Shown piece by piece: positions 12,642 to 21,168 of a stretch of DNA of 64,000 nt. Each line of letters starts with the position of its first letter. Position 1 is the stretch's first letter. The stretch lies in the NCBI RefSeq assembly GCF_002086155.1, contig NZ_MVHE01000001.1, positions 124,001 through 188,000 of the forward strand, given 5' to 3'. The notes under the pieces were generated by a model, which was not told the origin of the DNA, made no database searches, and saw only the letters and a list, made by a program, of their open reading frames with translations. This DNA comes from Mycobacterium angelicum. GTDB lineage: Bacteria > Actinomycetota > Actinomycetes > Mycobacteriales > Mycobacteriaceae. A program made the translations under genes and the position numbers.

Positions 12642-13604
12642 GCTGATTCGGTGCACCCGAGACCGGGCGACCGATTCGGCCAGGACGCGCAGCTGGCGAT
12701 TGACCTCGTGCGGTTGCTCCAGCATCGAGCAGTGGCCGCCGGGCAGTTCGACCAGACCGACGACGTTGGGCGCGGTGGCCGCGATCTTGCGAGACTGGCT
12801 GATCGGCGTCAGCCGATCACGTTCGCTACCGATAACCAGGGTCGGCACCGTCAGACCGTCCAGGTTGAGGTAGCGCGATCCCATTTCCCCGACGAGCATT
12901 CTGGCGCAGCCACCGCGCCCCGCCGGTGACGTCTGCACGAACAACTCGTAGATCAGGTTTGCCGCACTTGGGTCGGCATCGGCGGCAACCGCCATCATCG
13001 CGACCAGCTGCCGAGCCGGTATCCGGATCGCGCCCGGAAGCGGGAAGCCGCCCAGGGCGCCGATCAGGCTCCGGCCGGCCAGGACCCGGGCCCCCGCCAA
13101 CCCCTTGGGCACCGGCAGGAAGCGCACATTGGACACCAGGTCGCCGGTGGTGGTGTTGATCATCGCCACGGCGTCCGCACGCCGGGAAACCTTGTGGCGG
13201 TAGCGTTGCGACCAGGCTGCGATGGTGATGCCGCCCATCGAATGCCCGGCGATCACCGCGCGCTCGTGCGGAGCCAACGTCGCGTCCAGTACCGAATCCA
13301 GGTCGGACGCAAGGTGTTTGAGACTGTAGCCACCCCGGCGCGGGATGCCGCTGCGTCCGTGACCCCGGTGGTCGAAGGCGATCACCCGGTAGTCGGAGGC
13401 AAGGTCTGCGATTTGGTAAGCCCACGCCCGCAGGGCGCAAGTGATGCCGTGGGTCAGCACTATCGGGTAGCCATCGGACGGCCCGAACACCTGGGTGTGC
13501 AATGGGGTTCCGTCGGCTGCGCGGACCGTCAGGTCGCGGCTGGGCGGCAACTCCTCGGGCAGCCGGAGTCGCGTACTGCCCCGGGTCGACTTCCGAGCAC
13601 TCAT
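12636..13604 (-). CDS. hpx: Alpha/beta hydrolase, putative non-haem haloperoxidase (hpx-like)
   Basis: A 322-residue alpha/beta hydrolase with an oxyanion-region HGITC, a nucleophile elbow GHSMGG (Ser122), an acid residue in GSERDRLTP and a histidine in GGHCSM. Annotation as haloperoxidase follows M. tuberculosis Rv3171c; such proteins are usually esterases with promiscuous perhydrolysis. It is convergent with aofH (6-base overlap) and divergent from the second amine oxidase, with a 128-base gap between them. Confidence 0.88.
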   Translation of the reverse strand: MSARKSTRGSTRLRLPEELPPSRDLTVRAADGTPLHTQVFGPSDGYPIVLTHGITCALRAWAYQIADLASDYRVIAFDHRGHGRSGIPRRGGYSLKHLASDLDSVLDATLAPHERAVIAGHSMGGITIAAWSQRYRHKVSRRADAVAMINTTTGDLVSNVRFLPVPKGLAGARVLAGRSLIGALGGFPLPGAIRIPARQLVAMMAVAADADPSAANLIYELFVQTSPAGRGGCARMLVGEMGSRYLNLDGLTVPTLVIGSERDRLTPISQSRKIAATAPNVVGLVELPGGHCSMLEQPHEVNRQLRVLAESVARSRVHRISS

Positions 13605-13732
13605 CGCCGCTCCCCCTTCGAACGCGGCCGCATTGCCGCCTTCCGGTTGGACGCGAGTTTACCTGCACGTAATGGGAAGCCGTCGCAGTTTGGACCAGAT
13701 TTCCAGGCACGAGATGTGAGAGGCTGACACTC

Positions 13733-15136
13733 GTGTCCCAGTTATCCCGTCGGGAATTCCTGGCGGCGGCGAGCTTGACCGGCGCCGGGCTGGCCGCGGG
13801 CTGCACAACCAATCGTCCGCCGGCGCGCAGCACCAAGATTTCGCGTCCGGGCACTACCACCACCGCGCCACCGGACACCAAGTCAGTGCTCGTGATCGGC
13901 GCCGGGATGGCGGGTTTGGGTGCCGCGCGCAGCCTGGCCGACGCCGGATGGCCGGTGCGAGTGATCGAGGCCCGCAATCGAATCGGCGGCCGCGTGCATA
14001 CCAATCGCGATTGGGGGGTGCCGCTGGAAATGGGTGCGTCCTGGATCCATGGCGCAACCAACAATCCGCTGGACGAGCTGGCCGACAAGGTGTCAGCGCA
14101 GCGCAGTCCCACCGAGTACTACAAGTGGACGGAACTCGCGGTGGACCCTCGACTGGCTCCGCTCACCTACACCCAGGCCAGCCAAACCAAGTGGCGGCAT
14201 TTCGTGGAAGATGCCGGCGACGACGTCGACGGCGGGTCATTGGGCGCCGTGGTCGAAGCCTCGGCCAAACGCGAGGAGCTTTCCGACACCGAGCGCGCTG
14301 AATTGGCCTTCTTCGTCAACACCGAGATCGAGGAGGAGTTCGCCGCCGACGCGAGCCAGCTGTCCGCTACAACGTACGATCTGGGCCGCTACACCGACGG
14401 CCCGCAGCTGGTGATCACCAGCGGCTACGACGCAATCCCGCGGCTGCTGGCCGAAGGGCTGCAGATCGTCCTCAATACCGTCGTCACATCGGTTGAGCGA
14501 CACGATGATTCGGTGACGCTGCGGGCGGGCAACCAGATGTTCGAGGGCCCGGCCGCGATCGTCACCGTTCCGCTGGGCGTGCTGAAATCCGGTGCCATCA
14601 CCTTCGATCCACCGCTACCCGACGGACACGCCCATGCGGTGAGCGCCTTGGGATTCGGCGTATTGTCCAAGAGCTACTTCCGGTTCGACAAGCGAACCTG
14701 GGACGTTCCGAATTCGTTCTACCAGTATCTGGGCGCTGACGACGGCATGTGGGCGCAATGGTTGAGCTTGCCGGCCGACGCGGGACCAATTGTGTTGGCT
14801 TTCAACGCGGGTCACCGGGGCCGGTATGTGGAGTCAGCCGCTGGCGGTGATTTGATGAACAGCGCGCTGCCGATCGCCCGGCGGCTGTTCGGAGCTGACA
14901 TCGCGCCCCTGGAGATCAAGTCGTCGACGTGGAGCGTCGACCCATATGCAGTGGGCTCGTATTCATTTCACGCTCCCGGCTCAGGACTGGACGACCGGCG
15001 CCGGCTGCAGCAGCCGATCAGCGACCGGCTGTATCTGGCCGGCGAGGCCGTCGGCACCGACAATCCGGCCACCGTGCACGGCGCTCTGCTCAGCGGGCGG
15101 CACGCTGCGGCTGAGCTGATGAACCGGTTACGTTGA
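13733..15136 (+). CDS. Tat-exported lipoprotein flavin amine oxidase
   Basis: A 467-residue second amine oxidase. Unlike aofH it starts with a Tat signal (SRREFLAA, residues 5-12) ending in a lipobox LAAGC, so it is predicted to be exported folded with its FAD and lipid-anchored outside the membrane. The FAD motif VIGAGMAGLGAARS and the C-terminal LAGEAVGTDNPATVHGALLSG are present. It starts at GTG 13733. The natural substrate may be a polyamine or another extracellular amine. The gene has no orthologue at this position in the M. tuberculosis order. Confidence 0.9.
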   Translation: MSQLSRREFLAAASLTGAGLAAGCTTNRPPARSTKISRPGTTTTAPPDTKSVLVIGAGMAGLGAARSLADAGWPVRVIEARNRIGGRVHTNRDWGVPLEMGASWIHGATNNPLDELADKVSAQRSPTEYYKWTELAVDPRLAPLTYTQASQTKWRHFVEDAGDDVDGGSLGAVVEASAKREELSDTERAELAFFVNTEIEEEFAADASQLSATTYDLGRYTDGPQLVITSGYDAIPRLLAEGLQIVLNTVVTSVERHDDSVTLRAGNQMFEGPAAIVTVPLGVLKSGAITFDPPLPDGHAHAVSALGFGVLSKSYFRFDKRTWDVPNSFYQYLGADDGMWAQWLSLPADAGPIVLAFNAGHRGRYVESAAGGDLMNSALPIARRLFGADIAPLEIKSSTWSVDPYAVGSYSFHAPGSGLDDRRRLQQPISDRLYLAGEAVGTDNPATVHGALLSGRHAAAELMNRLR

Positions 15137-15139
15137 TGC

Positions 15140-15529
15140 TCAATACTTTTCGAACGCGGGTAGCTCACGCCAGCTCGGCCAGGTGGTCTCCCAGACCCGG
15201 TGGATCCGGCCGTCGCGCAACCCCGCGATGAGCACCACCTCGATGCGGCTCGGCTGCTCGCCGGGACGAGACGTGGTGATCCACACCCGCGCGGCGACCT
15301 TGTCGGGGGCCGCCACCCAGGCCTGCTCGTCGTATTCGACGGCGTAGCTGATGTCGCTGGCATATAGCTCGCGGTGGCTGTCGCTGAACTCGGCGCAAGT
15401 TTGGCTCAGCCCGTCGGAGTACATCACGAAGTCCGGGTGGTAGTAGTGCTCGATCAGCTCGGCGTTCTTAGCGACGACCATTCGGTCGAACATCTCGCGC
15501 AGCAGGGCCACTGGGTCTGGTTGGCTCAA
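15140..15529 (-). CDS. SnoaL/NTF2-like fold protein
   Basis: A 129-residue protein with the aromatic-rich alpha+beta cone pattern of the SnoaL/NTF2 superfamily ([26 protein letters not shown] and a C-terminal run of strands ending [10 protein letters not shown]). Members are isomerases, hydratases or small-ligand binders. The start at 15529 overlaps the stop of the upstream cyclase-like gene by four bases, indicating co-translation with it. Confidence 0.8.
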   Translation of the reverse strand: MSQPDPVALLREMFDRMVVAKNAELIEHYYHPDFVMYSDGLSQTCAEFSDSHRELYASDISYAVEYDEQAWVAAPDKVAARVWITTSRPGEQPSRIEVVLIAGLRDGRIHRVWETTWPSWRELPAFEKY

Positions 15530-16254
15530 GCCGGCAGCTCTTCCCTGTTGCCGCGGCCCAGGTTGCGGAAACCAGCACAGGCTTGTTTGACACCCAAGAT
15601 GAACGGCAGCGACTGCATCTCGAACTTCATCTTCGCCGAGAACCGGCCGACGGGGCTGCGCTCGGGCACCTCAGGCACCTCCACCGGCAGGGCGAGGTCG
15701 ATGTAGAAGGTGGACGTTTGGCCGATGCCTTCGAAGTCGTGGGTGAGCGGCAGCGAACGCTGACGCATCGACTCCTCCAGGCACTGCGACACCACGTCGG
15801 TCATCAGCACGTATTCGGGTATCGGTACCGAGTTCTTGAGCATCCGGTGCACCAGGATGACGTCGACACCGGCGAGCTCGACGCGGCGCTTCACCTTTTG
15901 CTCGGCCACCTCGCCCTCGTGCACCACAAACTTGAGCGAAAGGTTGCCCAACTGGGCGCAGCTCTGGCAGGTGCAGGATGCGTCCTTCTTGATCCGTTCC
16001 TTACGGGCCAGAAATGCCTGCCGCATGATCGCCAACCGTTCACACACCATTCTGGCGTTGCCCCCCGGCGCCCAGAAGAATGCGGCATCGCCTTCCAACT
16101 TCGCCAGCTTGAGGCCTTTGCCGGCATCGATGACCGCCTCCAGCAGCGCGGCCACCGCCTGCTGGGCGTGCGCCAGGTGCATCCGGTTCCACGTCATGTA
16201 ACGCGTGTACCCGCCGATATCCGCGATGAGCAGAACTGCACGCCGGATCGCCAT
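15526..16254 (-). CDS. Cyclase-fold protein (DUF2652-like) with a Cys-rich insert
   Basis: A 242-residue protein. Its N-terminus [14 protein letters not shown] and the following [12 protein letters not shown] match the two metal-binding strands of class III nucleotide cyclase domains (aspartates about 12 and 56). Other cyclase catalytic positions are not evident. A short insert CTCQSC at about residues 94-99 could bind a metal. DUF2652 proteins are related to adenylate cyclases but no activity is established for this one. It is upstream of, and overlapping, the SnoaL-like gene. Confidence 0.75.
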   Translation of the reverse strand: MAIRRAVLLIADIGGYTRYMTWNRMHLAHAQQAVAALLEAVIDAGKGLKLAKLEGDAAFFWAPGGNARMVCERLAIMRQAFLARKERIKKDASCTCQSCAQLGNLSLKFVVHEGEVAEQKVKRRVELAGVDVILVHRMLKNSVPIPEYVLMTDVVSQCLEESMRQRSLPLTHDFEGIGQTSTFYIDLALPVEVPEVPERSPVGRFSAKMKFEMQSLPFILGVKQACAGFRNLGRGNREELPA

Positions 16255-16276
16255 GAATTCGGCAGTTTACTAGTCG

Positions 16277-17116
16277 CTAGAGAATTGGTCTGCCCCCGGT
16301 GACCGCCACCCGTGCGCCCGAGATGTAGCTCGCCTCGTCGGAGGCCAGCAATACGTAGATCGAGGCCAGCTCGGCCGGCTGTCCGGCGCGCCCCAGCGGC
16401 ACGTTGTCCCCGAACGACTTCACTTTCTCCGCAGGCATTGTCGACGGGATCAGCGGCGTCCAGATCGGGCCGGGGGCAACGCTATTGACCCGAATGCCGC
16501 GTGGGCCGAGGAGTTGAGCAAGACTGGCCGAGAAATTCGCTATCGCCGCCTTGGTCGCCGCGTATGGCGCCAGCGTGGGATTGGGAGAGTCGGAATTCAC
16601 CGAGGAACTACCGATGATCGACGAGCCTTCGCGCATGTGCGGCAGCGCCGCCTTGGCGAGGTAGAAATAGGCCCCGACATTGAGCCGGAACGTGTGGTCC
16701 CATTCCTCGTCGCTGATTTCTTCCAGGCTCTCGTGGGTCATCTGGAAGGCGGCGTTGTTGACCAGCACGTCGATCTGACCGAACTCCGACGCGGCCCGCT
16801 CGACGACCGCGCGGCACTGTTGCGCATCGGCCAGATCACCCCGAACCAGCACGCATTTGCGACCCGCGTCTTCGACATACCGCGCGACGTCCTGAGCGTC
16901 GTCGTCCTCATTCAGGTAGGCGATGAGCACGTCGGCGCCCTCTCGAGCGAAGGCGATCGCGACGGCTCGGCCGATTCCGCTGTCGCCGCCGGTGATCACC
17001 GCGCTCTTGCCGGTCAGCTTGCCCGATCCGGTATAGCTGTGCTCGCCGCAGTCCGGGACGGGATCCATCTGCGCCTGTACACCGGGGACGGATTGCTGCT
17101 GTTCGGGAAATCCCAT
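16277..17116 (-). CDS. SDR family oxidoreductase (YhdF/general-stress type)
   Basis: A 279-residue extended-N-terminus SDR. It has the cofactor motif TGGDSGIGRA, NNAA near residue 121, a serine in IGSSSVNS and the catalytic YAATK. The hydrophilic 35-residue N-terminal extension and the MTHESLEEISDEEW region are typical of the general-stress glucose/alcohol dehydrogenase-like SDR subgroup. It is a single gene 22 bases upstream of the cyclase-like gene and may be its operon leader. Confidence 0.87.
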   Translation of the reverse strand: MGFPEQQQSVPGVQAQMDPVPDCGEHSYTGSGKLTGKSAVITGGDSGIGRAVAIAFAREGADVLIAYLNEDDDAQDVARYVEDAGRKCVLVRGDLADAQQCRAVVERAASEFGQIDVLVNNAAFQMTHESLEEISDEEWDHTFRLNVGAYFYLAKAALPHMREGSSIIGSSSVNSDSPNPTLAPYAATKAAIANFSASLAQLLGPRGIRVNSVAPGPIWTPLIPSTMPAEKVKSFGDNVPLGRAGQPAELASIYVLLASDEASYISGARVAVTGGRPIL

Positions 17117-17158
17117 GTGCAGGGCATAACCGTTATCGGCGGGGGTAAACCTGAGGCG

Positions 17159-17806
17159 TCAATTTCCCGAATTACTCAGTCCCACAACCAGATTGATCGT
17201 GACCGCTAGAATTACCGCCCCGAAGAGGTAGGACAGCACCGCCTGACAAAGCGCAATGGCACGCAGTTTGCCTGTCTGCAAGCTGGTGTCGGAGACCTGG
17301 TAGGTCATGCCGACGGTGAACGCGAGGTAGAAGAAGTCCAGGAATCGCGGCTCTTCGGCGCCATTGAAGTTGATCCCGCCGGTGGGCTCGGAGTAGTAGA
17401 TGTCGGCGTAGCGGACGCTGAAGACGGTGTGCACGACGAACCACGCGGCGACAATGCTGACCACCCCGACCGCAGCCGTGACATCCTTCTCGACCCCCGC
17501 CTTGGAACCCGCGGCGAGCAGATGCGCGACACCACCCACACTCGCCACGCTCGCCACCAGGATGATGGCGTCGGTGACCCAGCCCCTCGGCGGGTCCTCG
17601 GGGCGGACATGTTCGCGGGTCTGGACGGAGTCCATCGGCAGCACGACGATCCATGTCCAGGCGAGGTAGACGAACGCCGCAGCGATCCAGCCCGCGGCCG
17701 GCGCGTATCGCAAGCCTGCCGCCGAACTGATGAGCATTGCCGTCGCGACTCCGAGCAGTGCCGCCACGATCAGCCGAATCACTACGCGCGTGCGTACCGT
17801 CGCCAT
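17159..17806 (-). CDS. DUF1345 membrane protein
   Basis: A 215-residue integral membrane protein with about five transmembrane segments. The segment FLDFFYLAFTVGMTYQVSDT is the characteristic DUF1345 signature. It starts at ATG 17806, only seven bases after the arsR stop, so it is probably co-transcribed with arsR. Its function is unknown; the position suggests metalloid-responsive expression. A longer upstream frame overlapping arsR is rejected. Confidence 0.85.
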   Translation of the reverse strand: MATVRTRVVIRLIVAALLGVATAMLISSAAGLRYAPAAGWIAAAFVYLAWTWIVVLPMDSVQTREHVRPEDPPRGWVTDAIILVASVASVGGVAHLLAAGSKAGVEKDVTAAVGVVSIVAAWFVVHTVFSVRYADIYYSEPTGGINFNGAEEPRFLDFFYLAFTVGMTYQVSDTSLQTGKLRAIALCQAVLSYLFGAVILAVTINLVVGLSNSGN

Positions 17807-17813
17807 GGCTACC

Positions 17814-18173
17814 CTAAGTGCAGCAATTTGGATCCAGTGCGGCACACAGAGCCTGTAGCGCATCCGGACGCACCCGATGGAACACCTTCATTCCGCGCCG
17901 GTCCGAGACCACCAACCCGGCCTTACGCAGCTGAGTCAGATGATGACTGACCGTCGACTCGCTGAGGTCCAGTACCGCGGCAAGTTCGCCCGAAATCTCC
18001 TCGCCCGCAGATGAACTGAACAAGTACGAGATGATCTTGACCCGGACCGGGTCGGCCAGCGCCCGTAGCCGCAACGCGATCTGCAGTGCATCGTCGTCTG
18101 ACAACTGCCCTGAAGCCACCGGGGCGCAGCAGACCGGTGCGGTCGTGTCGATCACCGGCAGCGCTCTGGGCAT
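17814..18173 (-). CDS. arsR: ArsR/SmtB family metalloid-sensing repressor
   Basis: A 119-residue winged-helix repressor (ATG 18173; a TTG at 18191 would add six residues). The recognition helix is in LDLSESTVSHHLTQLRKAGLV. The classic CVC motif of E. coli ArsR alpha3 is missing. Vicinal cysteines occur instead near the N-terminus (Cys15-Cys16) and at the C-terminus (Cys117-Cys118, plus Cys110), resembling actinobacterial ArsR sensors with N-terminal Cys pairs. It is divergent from cadI-ACR3-arsC, and a palindrome between them is the probable operator. Confidence 0.92.
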   Translation of the reverse strand: MPRALPVIDTTAPVCCAPVASGQLSDDDALQIALRLRALADPVRVKIISYLFSSSAGEEISGELAAVLDLSESTVSHHLTQLRKAGLVVSDRRGMKVFHRVRPDALQALCAALDPNCCT

Positions 18174-18193
18174 AGGGCCACATTGCCACAAAG

Positions 18194-18209
18194 TTTGACA
18201 TATATCAAA
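18194..18209. promoter_or_regulatory. ArsR operator palindrome 1
   Basis: An inverted repeat TTTGA-N6-TCAAA with AT-rich centre lies between arsR and cadI, just upstream of the arsR start. AT-rich interrupted palindromes of this size are typical ArsR/SmtB operators. It would cover the divergent promoters. The role is inferred from position and symmetry. Confidence 0.65.
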
Positions 18210-18239
18210 AAGGTGGCATGCTGAGTGTCGTCGAACTAC

Positions 18240-18255
18240 TTCGATATATGTCTCA
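18240..18255. promoter_or_regulatory. Probable second ArsR operator copy
   Basis: The sequence TTCGATATATGTCTCA matches the reverse complement of operator 1 at 13 of 16 positions and lies 46 bases downstream of it, 19 bases before the cadI start codon. It could be a second ArsR site controlling the cadI transcript. Inference from sequence similarity only. Confidence 0.5.
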
Positions 18256-18274
18256 CAGGTTTGGAGGATTTTCC

Positions 18275-18733
18275 ATGTCTCGAGTGCAGCTGGCTCTCAA
18301 CGTCGACAACCTCGACGACGCAATTGCGTTCTATTCCAAGCTGTTTGGTTCCGAACCGGCCAAGGTCAAGCCCGGTTACGCCAACTTCGCGATCGCCGAT
18401 CCGCCGTTGAAGCTGGTCCTGCTGGAAAACCCCACGCAGGGTGGCACACTTAACCACCTCGGGGTGGAGGTCGAATCCAGCGAAGACGTGCACGCCGAGA
18501 TCGGCAGGCTGGCGTCTGCCGGGATGTTCACCGAGGAAGAAATAGGCACCACGTGCTGCTTTGCCACCCAGGACAAGGTCTGGGTCACCGGGCCGGGCGG
18601 CGAGCGGTGGGAGGTCTACACGGTGCTGGCCGACTCCGACACCTTCGGCGCAAGCCCTCAGCACCCCGCCGAGAACGGCGACGGCGTGTGCTGCGGCGGT
18701 GCCGCCGCCCAGACCGCGCCGTCATGCTGCTGA
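18275..18733 (+). CDS. cadI: CadI/ArsI-like vicinal oxygen chelate protein
   Basis: A 152-residue glyoxalase/VOC-fold protein very like M. tuberculosis CadI (cadmium-inducible). ATG 18275 is chosen over an upstream alternative because GGAGG sits at 18263-18267 and the protein then begins MSRVQLALNV as in the family. Gln5, His61 and Glu113 are in the positions of the metal ligands of ArsI, and Cys94-Cys95 match the vicinal pair with which ArsI holds trivalent organoarsenicals. ArsI cleaves the C-As bond of methylarsenite. In this arsenic operon the ArsI role is plausible. The C-terminus adds two further Cys-Cys pairs. Confidence 0.88.
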   Translation: MSRVQLALNVDNLDDAIAFYSKLFGSEPAKVKPGYANFAIADPPLKLVLLENPTQGGTLNHLGVEVESSEDVHAEIGRLASAGMFTEEEIGTTCCFATQDKVWVTGPGGERWEVYTVLADSDTFGASPQHPAENGDGVCCGGAAAQTAPSCC

Positions 18734-18749
18734 GTTCGGCAGCACGTCG

Positions 18750-19814
18750 ATGACTGACACCGTCCCTCGTTCTGGGCTCGCCGCTGCGACAAGGCTTCCC
18801 ACTCTTGATCGGCTGCTGCCGGTTTGGATTGCGGCGGCCATGGCTGCCGGGTTGTTGCTGGGCCGATTTGTCAAAGGCTTGGGCACGGCGCTGAGTGCCG
18901 TTGAGCTCGACGGCATTTCGTTGCCGATCGCACTCGGCTTGTTGATCATGATGTATCCGGTGTTGGCCAAGGTCCGCTACGACCGGCTGGACACGGTCAC
19001 TCGCGACCGCACGCTAATGGTGTCCTCACTTCTGCTCAACTGGGTGCTGGGGCCTGCGGTGATGTTCACCCTTGCCTGGCTGCTGCTGCCGGATCTGCCC
19101 GAATACCGCACCGGCTTGATCATCGTCGGGCTGGCCCGCTGCATCGCCATGGTCGTCATCTGGAACGACCTGGCCTGCGGCGACCGTGAAGCCGCCGCGG
19201 TCCTGGTCGCGCTCAACTCGATTTTCCAAGTCGCGATGTTCGCAGTTCTGGGCTGGTTCTACCTCGCAGTACTGCCCGGCTGGCTCGGGCTGGCTCAGAC
19301 CGACATCAGCGTCTCCCCCTGGCAGATCGCCAAGTCGGTGCTCCTGTTTCTCGGCGTGCCATTGGCGGCGGGATATCTATCCCGACGCTGGGCCGAAAAA
19401 ACCAAGGGCCGCAACTGGTATGAAACCCGCTACCTGCCGAGGATCGGGCCGTGGGCGCTCTATGGGCTGCTGTTTACGATTGTGATCCTGTTTGCGCTGC
19501 AGGGAGACCAGATCGCCACTCGGCCTTGGGACGTGGCCCGCATTGCCCTGCCGTTGCTGGCCTACTTCGCGATCATGTGGGGCGGCGGCTTCGCCTTCGG
19601 CTACGCCGTTCGACTCGGTTATGCACGCACCGCGACCCTGGCTTTTACTGCCGCCGGCAACAACTTCGAGCTCGCCATCGCCGTGGCGATCGCCACGTAC
19701 GGCGCCACCTCAGGCCAGGCACTGGCCGGCGTGGTAGGCCCGCTGATCGAGGTGCCGGTCCTGGTCGCTCTGGTCTACGTCTCCCTGGCGCTGCGGCGTC
19801 GCTTCCCGACATGA
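18750..19814 (+). CDS. ACR3-family arsenite efflux transporter
   Basis: A 354-residue membrane protein with ten predicted transmembrane helices. It carries the ACR3 signature cysteine in GLARCIAMVVIWNDLACGD and the conserved glutamate in VGPLIEVPVLVAL, both needed for As(III) transport in studied homologues. ATG 18750 is chosen because it follows the cadI stop by 16 bases; the longer frame overlaps cadI. It exports arsenite using the proton motive force. Its stop overlaps the arsC ATG (ATGA). In M. tuberculosis the equivalent gene Rv2643 was named arsC, which is confusing. Confidence 0.94.
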   Translation: MTDTVPRSGLAAATRLPTLDRLLPVWIAAAMAAGLLLGRFVKGLGTALSAVELDGISLPIALGLLIMMYPVLAKVRYDRLDTVTRDRTLMVSSLLLNWVLGPAVMFTLAWLLLPDLPEYRTGLIIVGLARCIAMVVIWNDLACGDREAAAVLVALNSIFQVAMFAVLGWFYLAVLPGWLGLAQTDISVSPWQIAKSVLLFLGVPLAAGYLSRRWAEKTKGRNWYETRYLPRIGPWALYGLLFTIVILFALQGDQIATRPWDVARIALPLLAYFAIMWGGGFAFGYAVRLGYARTATLAFTAAGNNFELAIAVAIATYGATSGQALAGVVGPLIEVPVLVALVYVSLALRRRFPT

Positions 19815-20221
19815 CCGGCCCCAGCGTCCTGTTCGTATGCGTGCACAACGCCGGTCGATCCCAAATGGCGGCCGCACTGCTGACCCACTTCGCCGGTGAC
19901 CGCATCGAAGTGCGTTCCGCGGGAACCGAACCCGCCGAGCAGATCAACCCTGTGGCCGTTGCTGCGATGGCCGAATTGGGCATCGACATCACCGCGGCGG
20001 CGCCCAAAGTCCTCACCGATCTGGCCGTCGCAACCAGCGACGTCGTGATCACCATGGGCTGCGGCGACACCTGCCCCTTCTATCCCGGGGTGTCCTATCG
20101 CGACTGGAAACTTGACGACCCCGCCGGCCAACCGCTTGACGTCGTACGCCGAATTCGTGACGACATCGCTGAACTAGTGCGTGCCTTGATTGACGAACTA
20201 CTGCCTGTTCAAGACGCGTGA
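19811..20221 (+). CDS. arsC: Arsenate reductase, low-molecular-weight phosphatase type
   Basis: A 136-residue protein starting at ATG 19811. It has the CX5R P-loop CVHNAGR near residue 10 and the additional redox cysteines in MGCGDTCPFYPG, followed by DWKLDDPAGQ, as in thiol-dependent LMW-PTP-type arsenate reductases. It reduces As(V) to As(III) for export by ACR3. Mycobacterial members may be recycled by thioredoxin or by mycothiol/mycoredoxin. Its final 13 bases overlap the convergent KwaB-like gene. Confidence 0.94.
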   Translation: MTGPSVLFVCVHNAGRSQMAAALLTHFAGDRIEVRSAGTEPAEQINPVAVAAMAELGIDITAAAPKVLTDLAVATSDVVITMGCGDTCPFYPGVSYRDWKLDDPAGQPLDVVRRIRDDIAELVRALIDELLPVQDA

Positions 20222-21168
20222 CCTCCCGTTTGGACGCGCTGCTTTGACCCCGCCTCATAGTTGCGATTAGTGAGATAACTGTGTAGATAGTCGTCGGCCA
20301 GCAGACGGGGAATCTGGTGGCGGTGCTGCGGCGATGGGTCAAAGCGGAGAACCTTCGCGCCGTCCACCGTGGCTACCGGAATGTTGTAGTCGGGGTTTTC
20401 TTCGACGAACTTGATCAGCTTCTTGGTCGTCAGGTTCTTGGCGTATTCACGGTCGGACTGCACGAGTCGCGCGACGTAGGCCATCTTGGCTCGCATAGTG
20501 GGGTCATCCATCACCGCGTTCTCCAAGTCGGCGAACCCGTCGATGCGGACCTTCGCGGTGACGGTGGCAAGGGTTTCGCGGGCCAATCGGCGCGCCTTCT
20601 GGTCGGCCTGCAGTTTGGTCTGGATCAGCGTCACTGTCGTGAAGTAGGCGAACCCCGCGCAGGTGAATACGTCGAATCGCGGTTCGTAATAGAGCACTTC
20701 GCCTTCGATCGGCCGATAGATGCCATCGCGAGGTATGAGGGTGATTCCGCGCTTGCGGGTCGCGATGCCGGGACCCTTCAAGCGGTGGGCGACGATCTGG
20801 CTCGGTCCGGTGCCGACCGCGTGGGCCATTGCGACCGCCTGGCCACCACCGGCGTCGTTGGGAACGTCGCCGCGCCGAATCTCGGCGTCGACGGCGGCGA
20901 GCTCGGGGATCTCGCTGAGGTTTTCCACGAGCACCTGGGCTGAGCTGGTTTGGTAGGACGGGTCGTAGTCAAGGAATTGCTTCTGCGACAGACCTGTCGC
21001 GGCTCCCACGACGTCTTTGATCACGTCGGCAGCCATGTCACTGACTACGTCGAACCTCGACACCTGTGCGCCGGCCAGCGCCTCGCCGCGAATCACGAAA
21101 TTCGCAAGGGCGGCAATGCTTTTGCCGACAGCTTCGGTGAGCGCCTCCCGGGCTGTATCCGCGGTCAT
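20209..21168 (-). CDS. KwaB-like protein (DUF4868-type), putative Kiwa anti-phage effector
   Basis: A 319-residue soluble protein. Its C-terminal region (about residues 225-312) has the pattern I associate with DUF4868/KwaB: an MRAKMAYVARL helix, a short strand with VATVDGAKVLRFD, and a closing LLADDYLHSYLTNRNYE segment. ATG 21168 is chosen because it overlaps the stop of the upstream membrane gene (ATGA). In Kiwa, KwaB is a DNA-binding effector partnered with the membrane protein KwaA. The assignment rests on remembered family features and on gene arrangement; a profile search is needed. The gene ends inside the convergent arsC. Confidence 0.6.
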   Translation of the reverse strand: MTADTAREALTEAVGKSIAALANFVIRGEALAGAQVSRFDVVSDMAADVIKDVVGAATGLSQKQFLDYDPSYQTSSAQVLVENLSEIPELAAVDAEIRRGDVPNDAGGGQAVAMAHAVGTGPSQIVAHRLKGPGIATRKRGITLIPRDGIYRPIEGEVLYYEPRFDVFTCAGFAYFTTVTLIQTKLQADQKARRLARETLATVTAKVRIDGFADLENAVMDDPTMRAKMAYVARLVQSDREYAKNLTTKKLIKFVEENPDYNIPVATVDGAKVLRFDPSPQHRHQIPRLLADDYLHSYLTNRNYEAGSKQRVQTGGHAS

